Source: an uncultured beta proteobacterium
GTDB taxonomy: Bacteria; Pseudomonadota; Gammaproteobacteria; Burkholderiales; Burkholderiaceae_C
Length of the DNA: 46,985 nt
Reading direction: 5' to 3'
Assembly: GCA_903897925.1 (NCBI GenBank)
Contig: CAIUDG010000038.1
Span: 1-46,985, forward strand
Position 1 is the stretch's first letter; the number at the start of each line of letters is the position of its first letter. The translations under genes were made by a program, and so were the position numbers. Under the pieces are notes generated by a model. The model saw only the letters and a program-made list of their open reading frames with translations. It was not told the DNA's origin and ran no database searches. This document shows, in pieces, positions 1-9,696 of the stretch.

Positions 1-270
1 AACCGCCGCATCATGGCGGATGCCCGATTGTGTGCTGGCGCCGCTGGCAGAGGGTGTTGCAGGAGTGGCTTGGGGCGACTCTTGCGCGCCAGCGCACAGC
101 CAGGCGCCGGCCATCAGCACGGCGAGCAGTGGCGCTGCAAGGCGCTTAAAGCATGTAGAGCGTGTTGGCTGGAGGTCTTGTGCCAAGCCCCGCGTGCTTG
201 CGCCTCGGGGGCGCCGCGAAGCGCCGGAGCCGGTCATGGCAGCCCCGGTGTGTAGTGGAAAGTAGCGCAT
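1..270 (-). CDS. Putative exported protein, 5' end only (runs off the window)
   Basis: This minus-strand frame is open for 90 codons and leaves the window at base 1, so only the N-terminus is visible. The ATG at 270-268 is preceded by an AGGAG ribosome binding site 7 bases upstream, which supports the start. The protein has an unusually long basic N-terminus (about 42 residues), then a hydrophobic stretch at residues 45-62 ending in CAGAQES, like a signal peptide or anchor. A Ser/Thr/Pro/Ala-rich linker follows. The start could be further downstream, which would give a normal signal peptide. It lies 189 bases downstream of livF in the same direction. I do not recognise the family. Confidence 0.55.
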   Translation of the reverse strand, partial: MRYFPLHTGAAMTGSGASRRPRGASTRGLAQDLQPTRSTCFKRLAAPLLAVLMAGAWLCAGAQESPQATPATPSASGASTQSGIRHDAAV

Positions 271-459
271 CTGTGTCTCCTGGTAAACCATCGCCGCACT
301 GCATCATGCGCCAATCGCATGGACGGCGCGCAGCGGCGCAAAATTGGGCGCTGGCCGAAGGGCTGACTCTACGGACTTCGGCGGCAATTCGGCGGCGGCG
401 GACCCAGAAAAATGTAAGTCTTGGTGTCGTGATGGCCAGGCTATCCCAGGGCGGCCAGG

Positions 460-1230
460 CTACTCGGGCGTTGCGTGGCGCTGCCCTAGGCCGAGGTAGG
501 CCTCGATCACGCGTGGGTCGGCGGCCAGTTCGACACTCGGGCCGGCCAGTGACACCTCGCCGGACTCCAGCACATAGCCGTAGTCGGCGATTTGCAAGGC
601 GGCGCGGGCATTCTGTTCCACCAACAAAATCGCCACGCCCGTGTGCTTCAGTTCGACGATGATGCGGAAAATTTCCTTGATGATCATGGGTGCCAGCCCG
701 AGGCTGGGTTCATCGAGCATCAGCAGCTTGGGCTTGGCCATCAGCGCGCGCCCCATGGCCAGCATCTGGCGCTCGCCGCCGGACAAGGTGCCCGCCAATT
801 GAATGCGGCGCTGCTCCAGACGCGGAAACAGCTCGAACACTTCGTCCATGGTTTCCATCTGGTCACGGTGGCCGCTGCGGTAGCGATCAAAGGCGCCCAG
901 CAACAGGTTGTCCTCGACGCTCATTTCGGCAAACAGCTCGCGCTTTTCCGGAACCAGCGTCATGCCCTGGCGCACCAGGGTTTCGACTTCGCGCTGGCCG
1001 CCCTGCGCCTGGCCCATGTAGACGATCTCGCCGTCGGCCCGCAGCAGTCCCATGAGGGATGCCAGCAAGGTGGTTTTGCCCGCCCCGTTGGGGCCGATCA
1101 CGGTCACAATCTGGCCGCGCCGGATGCTGAGGTTGACCTGGTGCAAGGCCTCCACCTTGCCGTAGGAAACGCGCAGGTTCTTCACATCCAGGATGTGCTC
1201 GTGCTCGTGCAGGTGCGGATGCTTGCTCAT
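460..1230 (-). CDS. livF: Branched-chain amino acid-type ABC transporter ATP-binding protein LivF
   Basis: This is a 256-residue cytoplasmic ATPase of the LivF type, one of two nucleotide-binding domains powering a HAAT-family importer. Walker A (GPNGAGKTT) is at residues 46-54, the signature LSGGE at 149-153 and Walker B (LLMLDEP) at 169-175, followed by a switch-region His in the LLVEQN context. The N-terminus is His-rich (HPHLHEHEH), which is unusual for LivF. Its ATG overlaps the stop of the upstream fused permease/ATPase gene by four bases (ATGA), so the two are translationally coupled. The substrate cannot be read from the sequence. Leucine-type amino acids, amides or aromatic acids are all known for this family. 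Confidence 0.93.
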   Translation of the reverse strand: MSKHPHLHEHEHILDVKNLRVSYGKVEALHQVNLSIRRGQIVTVIGPNGAGKTTLLASLMGLLRADGEIVYMGQAQGGQREVETLVRQGMTLVPEKRELFAEMSVEDNLLLGAFDRYRSGHRDQMETMDEVFELFPRLEQRRIQLAGTLSGGERQMLAMGRALMAKPKLLMLDEPSLGLAPMIIKEIFRIIVELKHTGVAILLVEQNARAALQIADYGYVLESGEVSLAGPSVELAADPRVIEAYLGLGQRHATPE

Positions 1231-4082
1231 GCTTCTTCGATCCCACCGAGATAGGCTTCGAGTACCTTCGGGTCGCGTTGAATTTCTTCGGGGAGGCCTT
1301 CGGCGATTTTTTCGCCGAATTCCATCACCACCACGCGATCCGCCAGACCCATGACGAAATCCATGTCGTGCTCGACCAGCAAAATGCCCATGCCTTCGGC
1401 GCGCAGCTTGCGCAGCAGTTCCGCCAGGGCCTGTTTTTCCTTGAAGCGCAGGCCCGCCGCTGGTTCATCCAGCAGCAACAGGCAGGGGTCGCAGGCCAGG
1501 GCGCGGGCGATTTCAACAATGCGCTGCTGGCCCAATGCCAGGCTGCCTGCCGGGTCGAACATATGCCGCGCAAGACCGACCCGCTCGACCTGGCGCGCAG
1601 CTTCGGCGAGCAGGCGGTTTTCTTCGGCGCGGTCCCAACGCAGCGCGGCGGCAAGCAGGCCCTTGCTGCCGCGCAGATGGGCGCCAATAGCGACGTTTTC
1701 GATCACCGACATCTGGCCTAGCAGGCGCACATGCTGGAATGTGCGGCTCATGCCATGGCGCGCAATGGCGCGTGAGCCCAGCGCCACCGTGGAGTGGCCA
1801 AGGAAGGCAATGTTGCCCGCGCTGGCCGGGTCAACGCCGGAAATGCAGTTGAACATGGTGCTCTTGCCGGCGCCGTTCGGACCGATCAAGGCCATCACTT
1901 CACCGGCGCGCACGCTCAGGTCCATGTGGTTGTTGGCGACAAGGCCGCCGAAGCGTTTGCAGACGTCGCTGGCCTGCAGCAGGACCGTGCCTGCGGCCAC
2001 CGCTGCGCGTTTGGGCAGGCGATCTGCCGTGGGAACCGCGCGTTGGCGCGCACGCCGGGGCAGTAACTTGACGATCGCCGGCCACAGCCCGACGCGGGCT
2101 TTTTGCAGCACGATCACCATGGCGACGCCAAACACAATGATTTCAAAATTGCCACTCTGCCCAAGAATCTGCGGCAGCCAGTCCTGTAGCCATTGCTTGA
2201 GCACGGTAATCAACCCGGCACCCAGCACCGCGCCCCAGACTTGGCCCATGCCGCCCACCACCACCATGAACAGGTATTCGATGCCCTGTGTCAGCGCGAA
2301 CGGTGTCGGGTTCACAAAGCGTTGCAAATGGGCATACAGCCAGCCGGAAGTGCTGGCCAGCAGTGCGGCGATCAGGAAGATGGCGATCTTGGTGCGCTGC
2401 GTGTTGACGCCCATGGCCTCGGCCATCACGACGCCGCCGCGCAGCGCACGAATGGCCCGGCCCTCGCGCGAATCGAGCAGGTTGCGGATCGCCACGATGG
2501 CGAGCAGAACCACCAACCAGATCAGGTAGTAAAACTGCTTGCCGGACTTCAGTTCCCAGCCGAACAGCGACACTGTTGGAATGCTGGTGATGCCGGTGTG
2601 GCCGCCCAGAAACTCGACATTGCCGAACAGGAAATACAGGCTGATACCCCAGGCAATGGTGCCCAGAGGCAGGTAGTGGCCGCCCATGCGAAGGGTCACG
2701 AGGCCAAGCAGCAGTGCCACCGCGGCGGTGATGGCCAGGCCGATCAGCAGCGTCAGCCAGGGGGACAGCCCGTAGGTGGTTGTCAGATAGGCCGTGGTGT
2801 AAGCACCGAGCCCTACGAATGCGGCCTGGCCGAACGAGGTCAGACCGCCGACGCCGGTCAGCAGCACCAGGCCGATGGCGACAATCGCGTAGAGGCCGAT
2901 GTAGTTGAGCAGCGTGACGGAAAAATCGGGCAGCCATTGCGGTGCCAGCAGCAGCGCGCCGATAAAGGCGAGGAAGGGCAGGTGGCGCAACCAGCGCCGC
3001 TGTTCCGGTGCTGGCAGTGTGTCCGGGTTGACCTCGTCGGTATGCTCGTCGTCGTCTTCGACCGGGCGCGTTTTGAGTGAGCGCCACACCAGCACCGGGA
3101 TGATCAGCGTGAAGACGATGACTTCCTTGAACGCGCTGGCGTAAAACGACGAATACGATTCGATCAGGCCAACCAGAAGCGCGCCCAGTGCGGCCAGTGG
3201 GTAAGACGCCAGGCCGCCGATGATGGCGCCGACAAAGCCTTTCAGGCCGATCAGAAAGCCCGAGTCGTAGTAGATCGTGGTGATTGGTGCGATCAAGATG
3301 CCGGAAAAGGCGCCAATCGCCGCCGCCACCGTGAAGCACAGCGTGCCGGCCAGCGCGGGCGGAATCCCCATCAACCGGGCGCCGGTGCGGTTCATTGCGG
3401 TGGCGCGCAGCGCCTTGCCGTAAATGGTGCGTTCAAAGAAGAAATACAGGCCGATGATGAGCACTGCCGAGGCCACCGCCACCAGCAGGGTCTGGCCTTG
3501 CAGCGGCGCACCGGCAAGCTCGAAACTGAGGTCGGTGAAGGTCGGGGTGCGCCAGCCCTCGGCGCCGAAAAATAGCAGGCCCAAGCCAATCAGCGCCAAA
3601 TGCACGGCGACCGAAACGATCAGCAGCACCAGCACCGGGGCGCTGGCCAGTGGCTGGAACGCCACGCGGTAAATCATGGGCCCCAGCGGCACCACCAGCA
3701 GCATGGCGATGAGCACCTGCAACCAGAGTGAAAAACCGCCTGCCGGAACGGCCGTAAGTCCGGCCGCCGCCAGCAGTGGCAGGCCGATGTTGAAAATCAG
3801 CAGCGGCGGCAATTTGGCAAAGCGTTTGTCGCGCAGCAGCGCGATCCCGTCGAGCACGGCAACCGTGGTGCCGAGCCCGAGCAGCAGCCACACAGTGCCG
3901 GGCACCTTGCCCGCCTGCAGGCTGGCAAGGGTCAGCGCGCCATAGGCGACGAACTCGCCTTGCGGAATGAAAATGACGCGGGTCACCGCAAACACCAGCA
4001 CCAGGGCCAGCGCCAGCAAGGCGTAGATTGCCCCGTTAGTGATGCCGTCCTGTCCCAGCAGTAGAAGGATTTGAAGGTCCAT
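1227..4082 (-). CDS. livHMG: Fused LivH-LivM-LivG: two permeases and one ATPase in one chain
   Basis: This 951-residue protein joins three subunits that are usually separate. Residues 1 to about 335 form a LivH-like membrane permease. A charged linker (about 340-365) leads to a LivM-like permease at about 370-680, with a conserved TSFGQAAFVGLGAY segment. A LivG-like ATPase fills about 700-951, with Walker A (GPNGAGKST) near 734-742, LALGQQR as signature and LLLLDEPAAGL as Walker B. No frameshift is seen at either junction. It sits between the binding-protein gene (90 bases upstream) and livF (ATGA overlap). With LivF as second ATPase it would make a complete inner-membrane importer from two polypeptides. 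LivM-LivG fusions are common; the three-part fusion is less so. Confidence 0.93.
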   Translation of the reverse strand: MDLQILLLLGQDGITNGAIYALLALALVLVFAVTRVIFIPQGEFVAYGALTLASLQAGKVPGTVWLLLGLGTTVAVLDGIALLRDKRFAKLPPLLIFNIGLPLLAAAGLTAVPAGGFSLWLQVLIAMLLVVPLGPMIYRVAFQPLASAPVLVLLIVSVAVHLALIGLGLLFFGAEGWRTPTFTDLSFELAGAPLQGQTLLVAVASAVLIIGLYFFFERTIYGKALRATAMNRTGARLMGIPPALAGTLCFTVAAAIGAFSGILIAPITTIYYDSGFLIGLKGFVGAIIGGLASYPLAALGALLVGLIESYSSFYASAFKEVIVFTLIIPVLVWRSLKTRPVEDDDEHTDEVNPDTLPAPEQRRWLRHLPFLAFIGALLLAPQWLPDFSVTLLNYIGLYAIVAIGLVLLTGVGGLTSFGQAAFVGLGAYTTAYLTTTYGLSPWLTLLIGLAITAAVALLLGLVTLRMGGHYLPLGTIAWGISLYFLFGNVEFLGGHTGITSIPTVSLFGWELKSGKQFYYLIWLVVLLAIVAIRNLLDSREGRAIRALRGGVVMAEAMGVNTQRTKIAIFLIAALLASTSGWLYAHLQRFVNPTPFALTQGIEYLFMVVVGGMGQVWGAVLGAGLITVLKQWLQDWLPQILGQSGNFEIIVFGVAMVIVLQKARVGLWPAIVKLLPRRARQRAVPTADRLPKRAAVAAGTVLLQASDVCKRFGGLVANNHMDLSVRAGEVMALIGPNGAGKSTMFNCISGVDPASAGNIAFLGHSTVALGSRAIARHGMSRTFQHVRLLGQMSVIENVAIGAHLRGSKGLLAAALRWDRAEENRLLAEAARQVERVGLARHMFDPAGSLALGQQRIVEIARALACDPCLLLLDEPAAGLRFKEKQALAELLRKLRAEGMGILLVEHDMDFVMGLADRVVVMEFGEKIAEGLPEEIQRDPKVLEAYLGGIEEA

Positions 4083-4172
4083 GGCGTAACAATGGCGCGG
4101 CCACGGCCCTAGTTGGAGCGAGTCATCAGACGGACAGAATGGGGGGTCGACGCCAGCACGGCGCGGACCGGA

Positions 4173-5312
4173 TTATTTGACCAGCTTCCAGGTATTGTTC
4201 TCGATGGTGGCCATGACACGGGCGCGCTGGTCGAAACCTTGGTGGTCATTGGCACTCATATTGAAAATGCCATGTGCGCCGGGCAGGTTCTTGGTATTTT
4301 CCAGTGCGTCACGCAGGGCGCGGCGAAACTCCACCGTGCCGGGCTTGGCTTTCTGCAAAGCCACGGGCAGGGCATTGCGCAACAGCACGCCGGCGTCCCA
4401 GGCGTGGCCGCCGAACGAACTGATGCTGCCTTTGCCATAGACGGTTTCATATTTGGTCACATATTCCAGTGCCGATTTCTTCACCGGGTTGTCGTTGGGC
4501 AACTGGGCCGCCAGCACCATCGGACCGAGTGGCAGGAAGGCCCCTTCGACATTCTTGCCGCCGACGCGCAGGAAATCGTTGTTGGCAACGCCGTGGGTTT
4601 GGTAAATCAAGCCCTTGTAGCCTTTTTCCCGCAGTGCCATTTGTGGCAGCGCGGCGGGCGTGCCGGCGCCGCCGACCAGGACCGCATCGGGCTTGGCCGC
4701 CATGATCTTCAGAATTTGGCCGGTCACCGAGGTGTCGCTGCGCTGGTAGCGTTCGCTGGCCACGACCTTCAGCTGGCGCAGTTCGGCAATTTTGGCGAAT
4801 TCCTTGAACCAGCCGTCACCGTAGGCATCGGCAAAACCGATGAATGCCACGGTTTGCACTTTCTTGTCGGTCATGTGCTGCACGATGGCGGTTGCCATGT
4901 GGGCGTCATTTTGTGCGGATTTGAAAACCCAATGCCGCTTGGCGTCCATCGGTTCGACGACGATGGCCGATCCGGCCATGGAAATCATCGGGGTTTCGTT
5001 GTCGGCCGCCACGTCGATCATGGCCAATGAGTTGGGTGTCGTGCTTGAGCCGATGACAACATCGACCTTGTTTTCGCTGATCAGCTTCTTGATGTTCCGG
5101 GTCGCCAATGTCGGGTCGGTGGCATCGTCCAGCACGATGTAGTTCACCTTTTGGCCGCCGATGCTGGCAGGCAGCAGGGCAATCGTGTTCTTTTCAGGAA
5201 TGCCGAGCGAGGCTGCCGCGCCGGTGGCAGATACTGAAACACCCACATTGATATCAGCGAATGCAGCTGCAGAGAATGCAGCGAGGAGGGCCAGAGACAG
5301 TATCTTGCGCAT
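4173..5312 (-). CDS. livK: Periplasmic substrate-binding protein of the Liv-type importer
   Basis: This 379-residue protein begins with a typical Sec signal peptide (basic MRK, hydrophobic core, likely cut after AFA near residue 19). The rest is a type 1 periplasmic binding fold of the LivK/Peripla_BP_6 group, with VDVVIGSSTTPNSLAM and FADAYGDGW segments. It should capture the ligand and hand it to the fused permease encoded 90 bases downstream. The upstream region is shared with the divergent chemoreceptor gene, so the importer promoter probably lies in 5313-5509. The ligand is not identifiable. Family members bind branched-chain amino acids, amides, urea or aromatic compounds, so the symbol gives the family rather than proven specificity. 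Confidence 0.9.
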   Translation of the reverse strand: MRKILSLALLAAFSAAAFADINVGVSVSATGAAASLGIPEKNTIALLPASIGGQKVNYIVLDDATDPTLATRNIKKLISENKVDVVIGSSTTPNSLAMIDVAADNETPMISMAGSAIVVEPMDAKRHWVFKSAQNDAHMATAIVQHMTDKKVQTVAFIGFADAYGDGWFKEFAKIAELRQLKVVASERYQRSDTSVTGQILKIMAAKPDAVLVGGAGTPAALPQMALREKGYKGLIYQTHGVANNDFLRVGGKNVEGAFLPLGPMVLAAQLPNDNPVKKSALEYVTKYETVYGKGSISSFGGHAWDAGVLLRNALPVALQKAKPGTVEFRRALRDALENTKNLPGAHGIFNMSANDHQGFDQRARVMATIENNTWKLVK

Positions 5313-5509
5313 ATTTTTCTCGGAACTGAAGGGGGCTCAAAGTCTAGCACGCAGCCCCTGCTGCGCCAGCGCTGGCGGGCCTCGGAGGTCCGCCGAATCG
5401 CCGCCGAATCGCCACAGTGCGCAGACGCGGTCATACAGGCGAGAAAAATCGGTCACAAAATATTCATGCTGCCGCCGCACTATCGTCCTGCACCAACCGA
5501 AGGGGGACT

Positions 5510-7054
5510 ATGTTGCGCAATTTTTCCATCCGCATCCGCCTTGTTGCTGGATTTGCCACCTTGCTGGTTTGTCTTTGCAGCGTCGCGGGCGCAGGTTTGG
5601 CGGGGTTCCAGTATTTGAATGAACGAATGCGGGTGGTCTACGAAGAGCGTGCGATCCCGGTGGAACTGCTGTCACAGGTGAATTATTTAATGCAGCGCAA
5701 CCGCGTGCTCATGATGGACACCCTGGTGAACCCAGGCCAGTCAAATGTGGAAAAGCGCAGCGCCGAGTTCAACAGCAATCTGGGCAGTATTCAGGCGGCG
5801 CTGAAACACTACGCCAGCATTCCACGCAGCGTGGAACTGGAGTCGCCCTACCGCGCGTTTCAGGAGCAGCAGCAGAAGTACGGAAAAGAGGCGCTCGAAC
5901 TGGCCATGGCGGCCATGGTGAAAAACGATTTTGACGACGGTCAATTTATTTACCTGAACAAGATCAGTCCGATGGCGCCAGGCTTCCAGCTGGCGCTTGA
6001 AAAGCTGATGGATATCCAGGTGCAGTTGGCCGGGCAAGCCTACCAGGACGCACGCGCCGGCGCGGCCCTGGGACGCTGGGCCATCAGCGTGCTGGTGCTG
6101 GCCGCGCTGGGCGGTGGCATCTGGCTGTCATGGGCGATTGCGCGCTCCATTACGCTGCCGATGGTCGAAGCAGAATCCATTGCAACACGTGTGGCAGAAG
6201 GCGATTTGCAGTTTTCTTCGATGGCGTCAGCGCATGACGAAGTCGGTCGCCTGGTGTCGCACCTGGAGCGCATGCGCGCTTCGCTGGCGACGATTGTGTC
6301 GGACGTGCGCAGCGGCAGCGGCCTGATTGCCAGTACCACGGGCGAAATATCCCGGGGCGTGAATGACCTGTCGCAGCGCACCGAGTTGCAGGCGGCCAAT
6401 CTGCAGGAAGCCAGTGCTTCGCTGGACCAGTTGCTGCAAGGCGCGCAGTCCCATGCGCGCATTTCCCAGGAAGTTAGCCAAGTGGCGCACAGCGCAGCCG
6501 CCGGCGCCCAGACCGGCGGGCAGTCGGTGCGTGAACTGGTGGCCCAGATTGATACCGTGGGTGAAATGAGCCGCAAGATCGCCGAGATCACCAACGTGAT
6601 CGACTCGATCGCCTTTCAGACCAACATTCTGGCGCTGAACGCCGCGGTAGAGGCGGCCAGGGCCGGCGAGCAGGGCCGCGGCTTTGCGGTCGTAGCCTCG
6701 GAAGTGCGCATGCTGGCGACCCGCAGTGCCACTGCCGCAGCGGAAATCAAGGCGCTCATCACGGATGCGGTGTATTCGGTCGGGCAGGTGACTTCCATGG
6801 CCGGTAACGCCGGCGCCCAGGTGGACAAGGTGGTGGTGCAAGTGAGCACCATTAACGAATTGATCTCACGTCTGAACGACACCAGCAGCCACCAGGCCGA
6901 GGAGATGCACCAGATCAGCGGCGCCATCCGCAGCATTGACGAGATGACGCAGCAAAACGCCGCACTGGTGGAGGAAAACGCCGCTGCAGCGGACAGCCTG
7001 GCCAAAGAGGCTTCTATCTTGGACCGGCTGGTGGGCACCTTCCTGCTGTCGTGA
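5510..7054 (+). CDS. Methyl-accepting chemotaxis protein
   Basis: This is a 514-residue chemoreceptor. I chose the ATG at 5510 because an AGGGGG ribosome site precedes it and the protein then starts [15 protein letters not shown], as MCPs do. The frame stays open further upstream without support. Transmembrane segments lie near residues 10-32 and 187-210, enclosing a periplasmic four-helix-bundle-type sensor. A HAMP domain follows, then a signalling domain with the hairpin sequence around [20 protein letters not shown]. The C-terminus (LVGTFLLS) lacks a CheR-tethering NWETF-like pentapeptide. It is divergent from the Liv importer, so sensing the same ligand is possible but only inferred. Confidence 0.95.
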   Translation: MLRNFSIRIRLVAGFATLLVCLCSVAGAGLAGFQYLNERMRVVYEERAIPVELLSQVNYLMQRNRVLMMDTLVNPGQSNVEKRSAEFNSNLGSIQAALKHYASIPRSVELESPYRAFQEQQQKYGKEALELAMAAMVKNDFDDGQFIYLNKISPMAPGFQLALEKLMDIQVQLAGQAYQDARAGAALGRWAISVLVLAALGGGIWLSWAIARSITLPMVEAESIATRVAEGDLQFSSMASAHDEVGRLVSHLERMRASLATIVSDVRSGSGLIASTTGEISRGVNDLSQRTELQAANLQEASASLDQLLQGAQSHARISQEVSQVAHSAAAGAQTGGQSVRELVAQIDTVGEMSRKIAEITNVIDSIAFQTNILALNAAVEAARAGEQGRGFAVVASEVRMLATRSATAAAEIKALITDAVYSVGQVTSMAGNAGAQVDKVVVQVSTINELISRLNDTSSHQAEEMHQISGAIRSIDEMTQQNAALVEENAAAADSLAKEASILDRLVGTFLLS

Positions 7055-7080
7055 CCCGGCCCAGCGGCACCGGCTAACGA

Positions 7081-8325
7081 TTAGCTGTCAGCGACGTTGC
7101 AATCGCGGCGCAGCAGCGCCATGGCGTCGTACAAATGGTCGTCGTGGTCGCTCAGCAAGCGGCTGGCGCCATCGTCGCAAAAGTCTTGCCACATTTGCAG
7201 GTAGTCGTGCTGGTGAGCTTCGGGCGCGTGGGCCAGGATGTAGGGCGGCACCTGTTGCGGCTTCCATCCACTCTTGCGGATTTTGCGCACCAGGCTGGCG
7301 GCGCCCTTGGCGCTGAGCAGCGTCTTGTGCGTGCTGCCGGCGGCGATGCACAAAAACAGCGTCAGCAGGGAGCTGTCATCGCTGTGACCGCCCGTGGCCT
7401 TGTTCCAGGCGGCAGACGCCGCGCGGTCAAAGTCGTCGACCTCGCTGAGTGCGTCTTCGATCCAGAAATAGCGGCCCATGAAAGCCGGGGTCTGGTCAAA
7501 CAGCTTGCGTACCGGCAGCGTGCTGTCGAGAATTTTCGGCAGATCGGCCAGCACGCTGTTGCGCACCTCTTGCACCACCGCCTGGAATGCGGGCGGCAGA
7601 TCTTTGGGCAGCGCAATAGCGCTGCCGGTGGTCTGGGGCGCTGCCGCCTTTTTGCGCAGATCGGTGATGATTTTCTGGAACGCCACCCAGTCCGGCAACT
7701 GCGTTTGCTTGCGCGCCAACACCAGCAATGCGGTGCGGATGACCGCCTCGGCATCGCGGCCGGCGTCTTCCAGCGCGTCAGCATCCAGACCCAGGCGGTG
7801 GGCCAGCCAGAGCGCTGCGCCAATCACCTGCGCTACTTTGTGGCGCTTGGCCAGCTCGGCCTGGTAGTCGGCCAGGCTGCGCAGTGACCACTTGGCGAGT
7901 TGCGGAATATGGTCGTCGCGAAAGCCGCCGTGTTCGTTCATGCCGAAATGGCTGCTTTGTGGCATGGCAATCAAGGCCTTGAGCATGTCCGAGCCGGCCT
8001 TGGAGCGCGACATGAAGGAATGGTCGCGCAGTGCCTCGGCGGCCAGGCGCAGGTCGCCGCCACTGCTGTGTTCCAGGTTCAGGCTGACCAGGTTGACGAT
8101 GCGGTCCCGGGCTTTTTCCAGTTCGGGGCGCAGGTACTCGCTGCCGAAGTAGCGCGCAATCTGCACCATGCCCTTGGGCGCGTCGGTTCGAATGGCATCG
8201 AGCTTGGCCTGGTCGATGATGCCGTGCTGCAGGCCATAAGCCAGCGCTTTTTCAAAAAACGGGCGGGCATCGAACAGCGCAACATGCTGTGCGGCGCTGG
8301 ACGTGGGCGATTCGGGTTTCGACAT
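7081..8325 (-). CDS. Unrecognised 414-residue protein, last gene of the J-domain cluster
   Basis: I do not recognise this family. The ATG at 8325 (MSKPESP) is preferred; a GTG twelve bases upstream is in frame, and neither has a clear ribosome site. The protein is predicted soluble and mostly helical, with no signal peptide or transmembrane segment. It has an ARPFFEKALAYGLQHGIID N-terminal segment, a run of charged helices, and a C-terminal part (about residues 270-410) with aromatic and acidic patches such as SDHDDHLYDAM. It lies 26 bases downstream of another unrecognised gene in a four-gene run that begins with a J-domain protein, so it is probably co-transcribed with them and may be a client or partner. 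Confidence 0.8.
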   Translation of the reverse strand: MSKPESPTSSAAQHVALFDARPFFEKALAYGLQHGIIDQAKLDAIRTDAPKGMVQIARYFGSEYLRPELEKARDRIVNLVSLNLEHSSGGDLRLAAEALRDHSFMSRSKAGSDMLKALIAMPQSSHFGMNEHGGFRDDHIPQLAKWSLRSLADYQAELAKRHKVAQVIGAALWLAHRLGLDADALEDAGRDAEAVIRTALLVLARKQTQLPDWVAFQKIITDLRKKAAAPQTTGSAIALPKDLPPAFQAVVQEVRNSVLADLPKILDSTLPVRKLFDQTPAFMGRYFWIEDALSEVDDFDRAASAAWNKATGGHSDDSSLLTLFLCIAAGSTHKTLLSAKGAASLVRKIRKSGWKPQQVPPYILAHAPEAHQHDYLQMWQDFCDDGASRLLSDHDDHLYDAMALLRRDCNVADS

Positions 8326-8351
8326 GGGGTGAGGCACGCACAGAGGCCGGC

Positions 8352-9098
8352 TTAAATGGCCGACTCTTCGTCCATTTCCAGCGCCGCTGGCGTGGCTTTG
8401 CCCCGGTCGGTGTCGCTGGTTTCCACCTTGCCATCGTCTTCTTCGGCTTCCTGCTCGTCGCCCTGGCCCAGATCATGCGCGCGCGCCTTGGCACGCAGCA
8501 CCAGCAGCATTTCGACAAACAGGTCCTGGCAGGTGTAGCGCAGCAGCCAGGCCAGTTGCATCCAGTCCTGGTCGGCGACTTCGTCTTCGTCCACTTGCGG
8601 CTTGGCATACGCGCTGGCCAGCAGCGCGGTTTCGGACAGGATGTTGCCATCGTCTTCGACCGGGTCAAAGGTGCCACTGCGGGCAAAGGCTTCGATGCGG
8701 CTCCACTTTTCGGTGAAGTAGTCGGCCAGCGCCTCCGCGCCGCCTTCGAGTTCGCCTATGGCGGTGAGGAACTCCACCGGGTCGGCGCCGTCACGGAAGA
8801 CCACCGAGTTGACCATGCCGCGCAAATGCGTGCGGCTTACATCCTTGTACTGCTTTTCAATCACCACGGCGCGGGCAAACAAGGCCGGAGTGACCAGCAG
8901 GTTGATCACCGACTCTTTCGAGTTGTCGTATTCGCGGATCACGGCCAGGATGTCTTTCGGTGGCAGCTGCTCCAGCACCACCATCAGGGCGTGGTCGCCG
9001 TCGGTGTCGGCCAGTTCTACCAGGGCGGCTTCGGCCGCCACGATGTCGCCGCTGGCGATCAGGCTTTGGGTCTTGGCGATCAGGGCGAGTGCGTTCAT
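8352..9098 (-). CDS. Unrecognised 248-residue helical protein with acidic tail (J-domain cluster)
   Basis: The start at 9098 (MNALALIAKTQ) is chosen because AAGGA lies just upstream; the longer open frame would overlap the neighbouring gene. The N-terminal half reads as paired helices (VVLEQLPPKDILAVIREYD) that loosely recall the superhelical N domain of MgtE transporters, but there is no channel part, so this may only be a shared helical-repeat look. Residues from about 195 to the end are strongly acidic (GDEQEAEEDDGKVE). No signal peptide or membrane segment is visible. It lies 16 bases after the 191-residue gene and 26 before the 414-residue gene. Function unknown. Confidence 0.82.
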   Translation of the reverse strand: MNALALIAKTQSLIASGDIVAAEAALVELADTDGDHALMVVLEQLPPKDILAVIREYDNSKESVINLLVTPALFARAVVIEKQYKDVSRTHLRGMVNSVVFRDGADPVEFLTAIGELEGGAEALADYFTEKWSRIEAFARSGTFDPVEDDGNILSETALLASAYAKPQVDEDEVADQDWMQLAWLLRYTCQDLFVEMLLVLRAKARAHDLGQGDEQEAEEDDGKVETSDTDRGKATPAALEMDEESAI

Positions 9099-9114
9099 GG
9101 GGGTCCTTGTTTCC

Positions 9115-9690
9115 TTATTCCTTGCGGTCAAAGCCTTGCTCAACCATCCAGTCGTTGCCGGCCTCTTCGCGGGCCCGCGCTTCGGCTTCATCTTCGTCGT
9201 GGTCTTCGGTGTGGTTGTCGTCGTGGCGTTCGTTGCGCGCTTCGTCCAGGTCTTCTTCCTCGTCCTGCAGACTTGCCAGTTGCGCGCGTTCGGCGGTTGT
9301 CAGGGGCTTGTGGTACAGGTACTCCAGGGCGCAGGCAATGGTCATAAACCATTCGCCCAGGGGCTCCTGGAGAATGGTGTGCACCATGTCGCGGGCCCAG
9401 GCGGCGATTTCTATGCCGTCGCTCATGCTGTCCCAGTGCGGCAGGTCGTCGGCGTCGCGCGACAGCAGATGGTCCATCACCGCTGGCTGGGTGAAGCGAA
9501 AGGCCTGGTGCAAAACGACGACCACCATCTCCGGGCTGATCTCTATCATTTTCAGCAAAAAGTCCAGCTCCTTGCGCTTTTCGCCCAGGCGTTTGCGCAG
9601 CACATCGTTGCCCTCGGAGTCTGATGCCAGATCGTCGATTTCAGATTGGTAGACCGCGTACAGGTCCAGGAAATAGGGGGAAGTGCTCAT
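9115..9690 (-). CDS. Unrecognised 191-residue protein with Asp/Glu/His-rich C-terminus (J-domain cluster)
   Basis: This soluble protein begins MSTSPYFLDLYAVYQSEIDD and contains a basic helical stretch (LRKRLGEKRKELDFLLKMIE) and a central segment with several Trp and Met residues (DLPHWDSMSD, EPLGEWFM). The last 50 residues are extremely acidic with interspersed His (EEEDLDEARNERHDDNHTEDHDE), which could be disordered or bind metal. It starts six bases after the stop of the J-domain gene and is followed 16 bases later by the next cluster gene, so one transcript is likely. I know no family for it. The acidic tail is shared in style with its downstream neighbour. Confidence 0.82.
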   Translation of the reverse strand: MSTSPYFLDLYAVYQSEIDDLASDSEGNDVLRKRLGEKRKELDFLLKMIEISPEMVVVVLHQAFRFTQPAVMDHLLSRDADDLPHWDSMSDGIEIAAWARDMVHTILQEPLGEWFMTIACALEYLYHKPLTTAERAQLASLQDEEEDLDEARNERHDDNHTEDHDEDEAEARAREEAGNDWMVEQGFDRKE

Positions 9691-9696
9691 GTCAAT

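Noticed and set aside
162..662. 166-residue plus-strand frame across the livF end
   Set aside because: Arg/Ala-rich shadow overlapping livF; the real coding frame at the left edge is on the minus strand.
5394..5412. Short direct repeat (CGCCGAAT twice) in the livK/MCP divergent gap
   Set aside because: Only two short GC-rich units, expected by chance; no known operator pattern.
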